From Parapedobacter sp042666505 (GTDB lineage: Bacteria > Bacteroidota > Bacteroidia > Sphingobacteriales > Sphingobacteriaceae), in NCBI RefSeq assembly GCF_042666505.1, contig NZ_JBHTDN010000004.1:124001-188000 (forward strand): DNA of 64,000 nt, in the 5' to 3' direction. The position numbers and the translations under genes are program-made. Position 1 is the stretch's first letter. The number at the start of each line of letters is the position of its first letter. Below the pieces are notes generated by a model. It searched no databases and was not told where the DNA came from. It worked only from the letters and a program-made list of their open reading frames with translations. Of the stretch, positions 54,771 to 63,198 are shown piece after piece.

Positions 54771-55829
54771 ATGAAAAAAATCATTGGGTTGATAGGAATG
54801 GCATTAGCCGTTATGGGGTGTGACCAAGGGCTGGCACCTGTGCGGGAGGATGCTTTGAAACCGGTTGCCGTCACACAACCGACACCGCACGATACGGATG
54901 ACCCGGCCATCTGGATTCACCCGACGGATTCATCCAAAAGTCTGATTGTAGGTACCGATAAGGATACAGAAGGAGGATTGTATGCCTACGATTTGGCCGG
55001 AAACATCGTTAACAAAGTCATCGGTTTAAAACGGCCGAATAACGTAGACATCGCGTATGGGTTGCGTCTCGGAGACACGTTGGTAGACATCGCTGTGCTT
55101 ACCGAGCGGGAGGAAAACCGCATTCGTGTGTTCCGCTTGCCCGATTTGCAAGCCATCGATGGCGGCGGCATACCGGTGTTTGAAGGCGAAACGGGCGAGG
55201 ACGAAACGGCACCCATGGGGGTGGCATTGTATGCACGCCCGGCCGATTCGGCAATTTTTGCCATCGTGGGCCGGAAGTCCGGGCCACGGGAAGGTTATTT
55301 GTGGCAATACCGTCTTGAGGGTATCGGTCATGCGGTGCATGCAAAGCTCGTACGTAAGTTTGGACAGTACAGTGGCAAGAAAGAAATCGAAGCCATTGCG
55401 GTGGATAATGAATTAGGTTATCTTTATTATTCAGACGAGGGAGTTGGCGTACGCAAGTACCACGCCGATCCAGAGGCAGGCAACGATGAAGAACTTGCTT
55501 TGTTTGCGGAAGGCGACGCCAAAGATGATCATGAAGGCATTGCCATCTATAAGAGCACTGACCATACCGGTTATATTTTGGTATCCAACCAACAGGCTAA
55601 TACGTTCCTCGTGTATGCGCGTGAGGGCGCTGCAGGTGAGCCGCATCGTCATCAACTCATTGCGGAAGTGCCGGTTTCCACCATTGAGTGCGACGGAGCC
55701 GATGTGACGGCGGTAAACCTGGGCGGTAATTTTTCCCGGGGACTGTTGGTAGCCATGAGCAACGGAATGGTTTTTCACTATTATGACTGGCGGGATTTCC
55801 AAAGCTGGATAGACGCAGGGAAGCGCTAA
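54771..55829 (+). CDS. Beta-propeller phytase (3-phytase), lipoprotein
   Basis: A 352-residue calcium-dependent phytase that removes phosphate from myo-inositol hexakisphosphate. A lipobox-like VMGC (about residues 14-17) suggests a membrane anchor. Family motifs are DTDDPAIWIHP (near residue 41), SLIVGTDKDTEGGLYAYDL, NNVDIAYG and VDNELGYLYYSDEGVGVRKY, consistent with a six-bladed propeller lined with acidic calcium ligands. With the upstream TonB receptor it forms a compact two-gene phytate-use unit closed by a strong terminator. Confidence 0.93.
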   Translation: MKKIIGLIGMALAVMGCDQGLAPVREDALKPVAVTQPTPHDTDDPAIWIHPTDSSKSLIVGTDKDTEGGLYAYDLAGNIVNKVIGLKRPNNVDIAYGLRLGDTLVDIAVLTEREENRIRVFRLPDLQAIDGGGIPVFEGETGEDETAPMGVALYARPADSAIFAIVGRKSGPREGYLWQYRLEGIGHAVHAKLVRKFGQYSGKKEIEAIAVDNELGYLYYSDEGVGVRKYHADPEAGNDEELALFAEGDAKDDHEGIAIYKSTDHTGYILVSNQQANTFLVYAREGAAGEPHRHQLIAEVPVSTIECDGADVTAVNLGGNFSRGLLVAMSNGMVFHYYDWRDFQSWIDAGKR

Positions 55830-55852
55830 CGTAATTTATCATCTATTAGATC

Positions 55853-55895
55853 ACAGCAAGACCGCTCTATTAGCGCGGTCTTGCTGTTGCTTTTT
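55853..55895 (+). terminator. Rho-independent terminator after phytase
   Basis: A perfect 13-bp stem pairs 55853-55865 (ACAGCAAGACCGC) with 55875-55887 around a 9-base loop, followed by TGCTTTTT. It begins 24 bases after the phytase stop. Confidence 0.88.
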
Positions 55896-55910
55896 ACCAA
55901 TTAATTTACC

Positions 55911-55918
55911 TAAGTTTG
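55911..55918 (+). promoter_or_regulatory. Candidate -7 element before the third ECF sigma
   Basis: TAAGTTTG matches the Bacteroidota -7 consensus TAnnTTTG. A TTG at 55887-55889 lies 21 bases upstream, two more than optimal and inside the phytase terminator tail. It is about 80 bases before the sigma start. Confidence 0.45.
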
Positions 55919-55997
55919 CAAAAAGGATAACTAATCAAATAGAAAGCTAATATCCAGTTACTCCTGAGGTTCTCATCACTTGCGACAGGAGAAGGTT

Positions 55998-56585
55998 ATG
56001 GATCAAAGCTATCAAGATAGTCTGGTTACCACAGACGACGTCCTCGTTTTGCGCATCCAGCAGGGCGATAAGGAGGCGTTTACCCTATTTTACGAGCGTC
56101 ATCGTAATCATATGTACCTTTCTGCGTACCATTTGCTGCGTGACGAAGACGAAGCACACGATGCCGTGCAGGAACTTTTTTCCGATGTGTGGCAACGAGC
56201 GGATCGTATCGATGCGTCCGGCAATATCAAGGGCTACCTTTATACGGTATTACGAAACCGAGTTCTCTCGTTGATGAGCCGCAGCAAATACTTTGACGAA
56301 TACATCAATTCTTTTATAGCCTTTGAGCAACAGAGCGCCAAAACCACCGAGGAAACCGTACTTGCGCGCGAACTGGAACAACTTCTGGAAGAAAAAATCA
56401 ACCAACTGCCGCCCAAAATGCGGGAAGTGTACGAATTGTCCTGGCACGGACACTTGAGCAATAAGGAAATCGCCCAGCGGATGGCGATTAGTGAGGGGAC
56501 GGTTAAGCAACATAAGCACCAAGCGGTTCGTATTTTGCGGGGCAAGCTCCAACGCCTGGTTTCGATGCTTCTGCTATATCTCTAA
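55998..56585 (+). CDS. ECF RNA polymerase sigma factor (third)
   Basis: A 195-residue ECF sigma-70 factor from the ATG at 55998 (MDQSYQDSLVTTDDV); the frame is also open from a TTG at 55980. Region 2 includes FTLFYERHRNHMYLSAYHLL and EAHDAVQELFSDVW; region 4 includes MREVYELSWHGHLSNKEIAQ and the recognition helix SEGTVKQHKHQAVRIL. It starts the third FecR-SusC-SusD locus. Confidence 0.92.
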   Translation: MDQSYQDSLVTTDDVLVLRIQQGDKEAFTLFYERHRNHMYLSAYHLLRDEDEAHDAVQELFSDVWQRADRIDASGNIKGYLYTVLRNRVLSLMSRSKYFDEYINSFIAFEQQSAKTTEETVLARELEQLLEEKINQLPPKMREVYELSWHGHLSNKEIAQRMAISEGTVKQHKHQAVRILRGKLQRLVSMLLLYL

Positions 56586-56672
56586 AAAAAATCTTTTCGA
56601 CTATAACCTTTGCCTTGGCCATTCGTATAACGTATAAAGGGATGAGAACCTTGGGAGTCAATTGTAAACTGT

Positions 56673-57770
56673 ATGCAGGATCGCGAGAAAATTAGGCAAT
56701 TGTTTGAACGGTATCGACAGGGGCAGTGTACGCCTGAGGAACAAGCGCGATTGCACACCTGGTTTAATCAATATGCACAGCATGATGCCGGCGGCCTGGA
56801 AGAACTGCGGGAGATCTATGAAACTGAAAAAACAGGATTGCGCCGAAGAAAATTTCTGTGGTTGCCATATGCAGCGGCGCTATTTGTCGCCGGATTGATA
56901 GGTGTATGGTACCTTCATGATGGATTACGCATACAATCGAAAGCCGAAGCCACCACCCCGAAATCAAACGATGTAGCGCCTGGTGGAAACCGGGCTACGC
57001 TGACGCTTGCCGACGGTCGTGTGGTAAATTTAAGTGAGGCACAAAATGGAATCATCGTTGGCGAAGGCATTACATACCTTGATGGGACTGCGGTAGTTGG
57101 TGAACGACGGAATAAGTCGACAGATGGTCATCCGCTTACCCGCTCGCTCACGCTCAGCACCCCAAAAGGCGGTACCTACCGGGTTACGTTGTCCGACGGA
57201 ACCCAAATTTGGTTGAACGCGGCGTCCACATTGAAATATCCCGAGCGGTTCTTTGGCAATGAGCGGGTGGTCGAAATAGAAGGCGAAGCCTATTTTTCAG
57301 TGGCCAAAGACGCGAGTAGGCCATTCAAAGTAATCAGCAGTGGCCAGGAGATTACCGTAGTAGGGACACAATTTAATATTTCAGCGTACATAGACGATAC
57401 AGAAGTGAAAACGACCCTGGTTGAAGGAGCCGTGCGACTACAGGTGGAGTCATCCGGAGAGCATATTGCGCTTTCACCGGGAGAACAAGGTGTATTGACA
57501 CAGGGAAATCTTCGCAAACGATCCGTCGACCCGACCTCATCGGTGGCCTGGAAGAATGGCGACTTTTATTTTGACAATACGCCGTTTGTTGATATGATGA
57601 AGCAGATCGAACGTTGGTACAACGTGGAGATCGTCTATGAAAGGGAGGTGCCGGCAGATAGATTCAGCGGAAGCATGTCAAGGGATGTGATGTTACAGAC
57701 GGTATTGCAGCTATTGACAGTTTCGGAAATCAAGTATTCTATATCGGATAAAAAATTAATCATCGAATAA
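56673..57770 (+). CDS. FecR-family anti-sigma factor (third)
   Basis: A 365-residue FecR-type protein. The N-terminal sigma-binding part is followed by a membrane helix near residues 64-81 (LPYAAALFVAGLIGVWYL). The periplasmic FecR domain has TPKGGTYRVTLSDGTQIWLN and VEIEGEAYFSVAKD, and the C-terminal DUF4974-like domain ends VSEIKYSISDKKLIIE. It is 87 bases after the sigma gene. Confidence 0.94.
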   Translation: MQDREKIRQLFERYRQGQCTPEEQARLHTWFNQYAQHDAGGLEELREIYETEKTGLRRRKFLWLPYAAALFVAGLIGVWYLHDGLRIQSKAEATTPKSNDVAPGGNRATLTLADGRVVNLSEAQNGIIVGEGITYLDGTAVVGERRNKSTDGHPLTRSLTLSTPKGGTYRVTLSDGTQIWLNAASTLKYPERFFGNERVVEIEGEAYFSVAKDASRPFKVISSGQEITVVGTQFNISAYIDDTEVKTTLVEGAVRLQVESSGEHIALSPGEQGVLTQGNLRKRSVDPTSSVAWKNGDFYFDNTPFVDMMKQIERWYNVEIVYEREVPADRFSGSMSRDVMLQTVLQLLTVSEIKYSISDKKLIIE

Positions 57771-57832
57771 TTGGCAACTAAAAAATTTACCTATGAACAT
57801 GACCAATACTAGTTAACCGATTCGGAGTAAAA

Positions 57833-57871
57833 ACATGCAGGGAGAAAGCATCACCATCCTCCCTGCCATGT
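57833..57871 (+). promoter_or_regulatory. Leader hairpin before the fourth susC
   Basis: ACATGCAGGGAG at 57833-57844 pairs with CTCCCTGC plus ATGT at 57859-57871, a 12-bp stem with one bulged C, around a 14-base loop. It sits in the fecR-susC gap like the hairpins of the other two FecR loci but has a different sequence. It covers the start of the leader ORF at 57835. Confidence 0.6.
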
Positions 57872-57903
57872 TGGATAACCGAATTTTTGTCTGTAGAAAC
57901 TAA
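57835..57903 (+). CDS. Putative 22-residue leader ORF before susC (fourth locus)
   Basis: ATG at 57835 opens a 22-codon frame ending at TAA 57901-57903. Its last seven residues are RIFVCRN, parallel to RLYVLRN in the leader ORF before the first susC; four of the seven codons encode the same residue with a changed third base. Translation is unproven. Confidence 0.35.
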   Translation: MQGESITILPAMLDNRIFVCRN

Positions 57904-57965
57904 TCAAATTATCCAATCACCGCAAACTTAGGAATAAAAACCGGATTGCGGTATAGATGTAGACC

Positions 57966-60900
57966 ATGTATGTGATTATGAACGCTTTGATACGGCCGTC
58001 CGGTCGTCAAGGCATAAAAAAATTACTGTTCACTATGAAATTGACGGCGATGTTTGTGTGGGTCGGATGCCTCCACCTCAGTGCCGCATCTTATTCGCAA
58101 ACCATCACGCTTGAGGCCAAAAGGTATTCATTGAAAGAGATCTTTCAAGTCATACAAAAACAAACGGATTACAAAGTCATTTACAACGTTCGCTTTCTGG
58201 AGCACACCCATCCAATCGACATAACCGTCAAACAGGTGCCGTTGCTCACTTTTTTAAGCGACGTGTTGGAAGATCAGTCGTTAACGTACGACGTCCGGGA
58301 AAAGACGATATTGATTGGAAGAGCAAAACCTAAGCCCTTTGAGGCCATTCGTTATCAACGGGGAGCTCCGCAAAGCCGGATCATCGCAGGTAAAGTCACC
58401 GATGAACTGGGCAATCCGTTGGAGGGAGTGACCGTGACCGTAAAAGGAACTAACGTAGCGGTGCAGACCGATGCCACTGGTGGGTATCAAATTGAAATTC
58501 CGGTTGGCGGAACGGGATTGCTATTCACGATCGTCGGTTTTGAACCCAGTGAACAGGCCATCCAAAAAGACAATATCATTAATGTGGCAATGGTGCCTGT
58601 GGTTGACAATCTCGATGAAGCAGTCGTTGTCGCATTTGGTACGCAGCGTAAAGCCAGCGTTATCGGCGCTATCACCACGGTCTCCCCAAACGATTTGAAG
58701 GTGCCTGTGGCTAAAATAAGCAGCAGTTTGGCGGGCCAAATGGCGGGCATCGTCTCCGTACAAGGGTCAGGGGAACCAGGATCAGGTGCATCGTTCTGGA
58801 TTCGGGGGGTCAGCAGCTTTGGAGCTAACAACCGGCCGCTGATTCTGGTAGACGGTATTGAGCGACCCTTGGATTTGGTAGACCCTGAGGATGTAGAGTC
58901 TTTTTCGATTTTAAAAGATGCTACCGCAACAGCTGTTTACGGCGTAAGGGGAGCGAACGGTATCGTTTTGGTCACTACAAAACGCGGAAAAAAATCTGAA
59001 AAGCCACTGATCAACGCTCGTTTCGAGAGAGGAGTGCTCCAACCTACCCGGTTGCCTGAATTAGCAAACGCATCCCAGTGGATTGATTATTACAATGATA
59101 TTAATTTTGAAGGTACGTCAAGATATGCCTATCCCCAAGAGCTGAAAGATAAGTATGTAAATAAGGTGGATTTGGATATTTATCCCAACGTGGATTGGAT
59201 GCATGAAATATTCAAAAATACTACCACTAACGATCGGTTGAATGTCAATGTAACGGGTGGCGGTGATGTTGTTCGATATTATGTGTCGGGCTCCTATCTG
59301 CGCGAGAACGGTATTTTTAAGCCGAACAAATCGCCCAATTATGACCCTTCGGTAAATTACGATAAGATCAATTTCCGTTCAAACCTGGATATCCGATTAT
59401 CGCCATCCACGGAATTGAGTTTAAATTTGTCTAACCAGTACGAAACCAAAAATAGGCTTGGCGTGGATATGGCCACCATGTATGAAATGGTTTTGCATAC
59501 CACACCGATTGCCATTCCAACCGTGTATTCAGATGGAACCCACGCGCAACCGCTCGTAGGGCAAAACCCTTATTACGCATTAAATAGTACGGGTTTTTCG
59601 GAAGATTTCTGGAATAATGCTCAGTCGTTGGTAAGTCTGACCCAGGATTTTTCTAAACTGGTGACTCCCGGTTTAAAAGCAAACGTAAAGTTTTCCTGGG
59701 ATGCGTTCAATGGCTCTACGTTAGACAAACGCAAAAACCCGGCGACCTATTATGCGACCGGAAGGGATGCGGAGGGAAACCTCATCTTACACAAGAACGC
59801 GGATGGGAGCGACTATTTATCGTTGGCGCGCTCAAACCGGGGCGAGCGGACGATCAATCTGGAGTCTTCGTTGACCTATGACCGATTGCTGGCGGATAAA
59901 CACCGGGTGGGAGGCTTGTTCCTTTTCAGTATGCGGCAGCGAACCAACAATTTTCCTGCTGACTACATCGCCGCATTCCCCTTCCGGAATATGGGGATCG
60001 CGTCACGGGTTACGTATTCCTTTTCGGACCGTTATTTTATAGAAGGAAACTTTGGCTATAATGGCTCGGAGAATTTTGCTCCCGGTAGGCGCTTTGGATT
60101 TTTCCCCTCATTGGCCTTGGGATACATCGTTAGCAACGAGCGCTTTTTCAGCGATTTATTGCCTACCGTTAGCCATTTGAAAATCCGGGGATCCATGGGA
60201 GAGATCGGCAACGATCAAATAGGGGGCGACAGACGGTTCGCCTATAATTCTGAAATGGCTTGGACCGGCGGTTATCATTTCGGAAGCACCGGGCAACAGT
60301 GGAAAGGTGGGATTGCGACCGGACACCCGGGCAATCCCAATGTTTCGTGGGAGAGTGCCATTAAACGGAACATCGGGATCGAGCTGGGGTTATTCAATAA
60401 ATTGACCATCAATGCGGATTATTTTTCTGAAAAACGGGAAGGAATTTATATTCTTCAGGAAAGTGTCCCGTCTGTCGTTGGTATCAACGTGCAACAATAC
60501 GTGAATCTGGGGCGTATGAAAAATCAGGGCGTTGACGCCTCCTTCGAATTTTCGCATCAAAGCGGCGACTTCGTTTTTCAGGGACGAGGGAATTTTACCT
60601 ACAATCGTAATAAGAAAATATACGATGATAGACCGACGCCTATCTGGGCATACCAGGCTGAAGTCGGCCAGCGATTATATCAGCAGCGGGGCTTAATTGC
60701 TCTTGGATTGTTTGAGTCTGAAGAGGAAATAGCGAACAGCCCTCAACAGAAATTCTCAACCGTACACCCCGGAGATATCAAGTACAAAGATATCAATGGC
60801 GATGGCGTGGTCGATTCTTACGATCAGATAGCCATCGGTCATACCCACATACCGGAATTGAACTACGGTTTTGGCGCCAGTATGTCCTATAAAGGAATTG

Positions 60901-61343
60901 ATGTATCGGCATTTTTTCATGGCGTTGGCAACGTGACCCGTATCATAGGCGGAGGACCTTTATACGGCCAAAGCGGAAATATCCTTGTTTACGGGCAAAT
61001 TTATTCTGATGTTGCCGATAGCCGCTGGTCTGCACGCAACCCCGATCCAAGCGCAACCTATCCGCGCTTGTCCATGACAGAAAGCACCAACAATGCGCAG
61101 GCGTCCACATTTTGGCAACGAGATATGAGTTTCCTCCGACTGAAAAATGTCGAACTGGGGTATTCATTGCCGAAGACTTGGGTGAACTCGGCAAAACTCT
61201 CCACCGTGCGTTTGTATGTTCAAGGGCAAAACGTGTTGACCTTCAGTAAATTTAAGCTTTGGGATCCTGAATTGGATACCTCTTACGGTGGGGTCTATCC
61301 GCAAATGCGTGTATTTAATTTCGGGTTGAACATCATATTGTAA
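57966..61343 (+). CDS. SusC-type TonB-dependent transducer with STN domain (fourth pair)
   Basis: A 1125-residue transporter; an in-frame stop precedes the ATG at 57966, with a second ATG four codons later. The signal segment (FTMKLTAMFVWVGCLHLSAA) is followed by an STN domain (ITLEAKRYSLKEIFQVIQKQ; VREKTILIG), a carboxypeptidase-regulatory-like domain, LDEAVVVAFGTQRK, the plug GVRGANGIVLVTTKRG and the barrel. It completes the third sigma/FecR cascade. Confidence 0.95.
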   Translation: MYVIMNALIRPSGRQGIKKLLFTMKLTAMFVWVGCLHLSAASYSQTITLEAKRYSLKEIFQVIQKQTDYKVIYNVRFLEHTHPIDITVKQVPLLTFLSDVLEDQSLTYDVREKTILIGRAKPKPFEAIRYQRGAPQSRIIAGKVTDELGNPLEGVTVTVKGTNVAVQTDATGGYQIEIPVGGTGLLFTIVGFEPSEQAIQKDNIINVAMVPVVDNLDEAVVVAFGTQRKASVIGAITTVSPNDLKVPVAKISSSLAGQMAGIVSVQGSGEPGSGASFWIRGVSSFGANNRPLILVDGIERPLDLVDPEDVESFSILKDATATAVYGVRGANGIVLVTTKRGKKSEKPLINARFERGVLQPTRLPELANASQWIDYYNDINFEGTSRYAYPQELKDKYVNKVDLDIYPNVDWMHEIFKNTTTNDRLNVNVTGGGDVVRYYVSGSYLRENGIFKPNKSPNYDPSVNYDKINFRSNLDIRLSPSTELSLNLSNQYETKNRLGVDMATMYEMVLHTTPIAIPTVYSDGTHAQPLVGQNPYYALNSTGFSEDFWNNAQSLVSLTQDFSKLVTPGLKANVKFSWDAFNGSTLDKRKNPATYYATGRDAEGNLILHKNADGSDYLSLARSNRGERTINLESSLTYDRLLADKHRVGGLFLFSMRQRTNNFPADYIAAFPFRNMGIASRVTYSFSDRYFIEGNFGYNGSENFAPGRRFGFFPSLALGYIVSNERFFSDLLPTVSHLKIRGSMGEIGNDQIGGDRRFAYNSEMAWTGGYHFGSTGQQWKGGIATGHPGNPNVSWESAIKRNIGIELGLFNKLTINADYFSEKREGIYILQESVPSVVGINVQQYVNLGRMKNQGVDASFEFSHQSGDFVFQGRGNFTYNRNKKIYDDRPTPIWAYQAEVGQRLYQQRGLIALGLFESEEEIANSPQQKFSTVHPGDIKYKDINGDGVVDSYDQIAIGHTHIPELNYGFGASMSYKGIDVSAFFHGVGNVTRIIGGGPLYGQSGNILVYGQIYSDVADSRWSARNPDPSATYPRLSMTESTNNAQASTFWQRDMSFLRLKNVELGYSLPKTWVNSAKLSTVRLYVQGQNVLTFSKFKLWDPELDTSYGGVYPQMRVFNFGLNIIL

Positions 61344-61348
61344 ACGAG

Positions 61349-63184
61349 ATGAGATTATATTCATATTTATTTTTAGGGATAATTTCGATGGGTGTACTTA
61401 GCTCCTGCGAAAAATACCTGGATGTAGAGCTTCAAAACCAGATGAGTCTGGATGAAGTTTTCAATAAAAGACAAACCACAGAAGCCTACCTGGCACAGGT
61501 ATATGGGTTTCTCCCCAATGAAAATGACATGATCAGTGGGGAAGGGGGGATGGTTCCGTTAAGTGATGAGGCATTATTCTCCTGGTTAGCCGTTCCATGG
61601 ATCAATATAAACAATGGCTCCTGGGGCCCCACGACAGGTGATTATCATATTTGGGATCACAATTACCGCGGAATAAATCAAGCCACGATTTTCATGAATA
61701 ACGTCGACAAGAATGTGGAACTGAATCAGCAATCCAAGGACGTCATGAAGGCGGAAGCCCGGTTTCTGCGGGCATATTTTTACTTCTGTTTGCTACGCCG
61801 GTATGGGCCGGTTTTTATATGGGGGGATCGGGACGCGGACATACTTATTTCCCCGGACTCCGTTGATCGCCATCCGCTGGCGGTTAACGTTGATTTCATT
61901 GTATCGGAATTCGATAAGAGTATTGCGGTTTTGCCCGCTCAGATTACCGATCAGGCATGGCTCGGTCGCGTAACAAAAGGCGCCGCGATGGCGGCGAAGG
62001 CCGAATTGTTGCTTTATATGGCGAGGCCGTTGTTTAACGGTGCCCAATTATATCAGGGAATGCGGAATAGAAAAGGAGAATTGCTGTTTCCGCAAACCTC
62101 CGATCCAAATAAATGGGAATTGGCTGCAAAAGCGGCGAAAGATCTTATTGATTTAAATCAGTATACATTATACGAAAACAAGACCGAGACAGATCCCTTT
62201 CGAAAGGCCATCAAATCTTATATGGGGGTTTATTTTGACAAATGGAATTCCGAGATTATCTGGGCGAGATGGGTAAACGATGGCTTTGCTTACAATGTGC
62301 GAGCCGCTCCACCCCGTGTTGTAAAAGATGGATACGGAGGATTTGCTCCCTCGTTGAAGTTGGTGGACACCTATCCAATGGCCGCTTCGGGTCGCTTTCC
62401 CGTGACGGGATATGAATCCAACGGAACACCGATTATCGATTCAAAATCTGGATACGTCGAAACCGGGTTCACCGAAAATTTTATACATCCATTGGATAAT
62501 TTTGCACCAATCAAGGCCCATAACAGCGTGGTCGGACGAGATGCCCGCTTTTATGCATCTATTTTGGCGAACGGTATGTATTGGATCAATACGTTCCACG
62601 GACAAAAGCCGGTAACCTTTTATACCGGCGGTACATCATCGTATACGCAAACCGGCGATTGCGTGAAGTCAGGCTATTTATGGCGTCGGATGAGTGATCC
62701 CACCAACGACATCGAGGAAGGAAAATGGGGTCAGTTTTCGTGGCCTTATTATCGATTAGCCGAAATCTATCTCGATTACGCCGAGGCTTGCAACGAGAAA
62801 CCCAATCGGGATGAAACGGAGGCATTAACTTATATCAATTTGATCAGAAGGCGCAGCGGATTAAACGACTTGGAGGTTGCGTATCCCGAAGTGATTGGCA
62901 ACCAGGAATTGTTGCGGGAGTTGATCAGAAAAGAGCGTATGGTCGAATTGGCGTTTGAGGGCCACCGTTATCACGATCTCCGTACTTGGATGCTCGCGGA
63001 AAAGGAAATGAACGAGCCTTATTATACACGTAATCTCACGTCAACCTCTTATGAAGGTTCCTGGTCACGTACCTCATCCATTTTTCCGGGAAATCGGGTG
63101 TTTCAGCCCAAGCACTATTTCTTTCCGATTCACCAGGACCAGCTGAGTGAGATGCGAAACATTACGCAGAATTATGGATGGTAA
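61349..63184 (+). CDS. SusD/RagB-type glycan-binding lipoprotein (fourth pair)
   Basis: A 611-residue SusD homologue beginning 5 bases after susC. The lipobox is LSSC near residue 19, followed by EKYLDVELQNQMSLDEVF. TPR-like helices (KAEARFLRAYFYFCLLRRYG) and the C-terminal RKERMVELAFEGHRYHDLRTW region are clear (core 20 residues within). Confidence 0.94.
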   Translation: MRLYSYLFLGIISMGVLSSCEKYLDVELQNQMSLDEVFNKRQTTEAYLAQVYGFLPNENDMISGEGGMVPLSDEALFSWLAVPWININNGSWGPTTGDYHIWDHNYRGINQATIFMNNVDKNVELNQQSKDVMKAEARFLRAYFYFCLLRRYGPVFIWGDRDADILISPDSVDRHPLAVNVDFIVSEFDKSIAVLPAQITDQAWLGRVTKGAAMAAKAELLLYMARPLFNGAQLYQGMRNRKGELLFPQTSDPNKWELAAKAAKDLIDLNQYTLYENKTETDPFRKAIKSYMGVYFDKWNSEIIWARWVNDGFAYNVRAAPPRVVKDGYGGFAPSLKLVDTYPMAASGRFPVTGYESNGTPIIDSKSGYVETGFTENFIHPLDNFAPIKAHNSVVGRDARFYASILANGMYWINTFHGQKPVTFYTGGTSSYTQTGDCVKSGYLWRRMSDPTNDIEEGKWGQFSWPYYRLAEIYLDYAEACNEKPNRDETEALTYINLIRRRSGLNDLEVAYPEVIGNQELLRELIRKERMVELAFEGHRYHDLRTWMLAEKEMNEPYYTRNLTSTSYEGSWSRTSSIFPGNRVFQPKHYFFPIHQDQLSEMRNITQNYGW

Positions 63185-63198
63185 ATCAAGTAACAACG

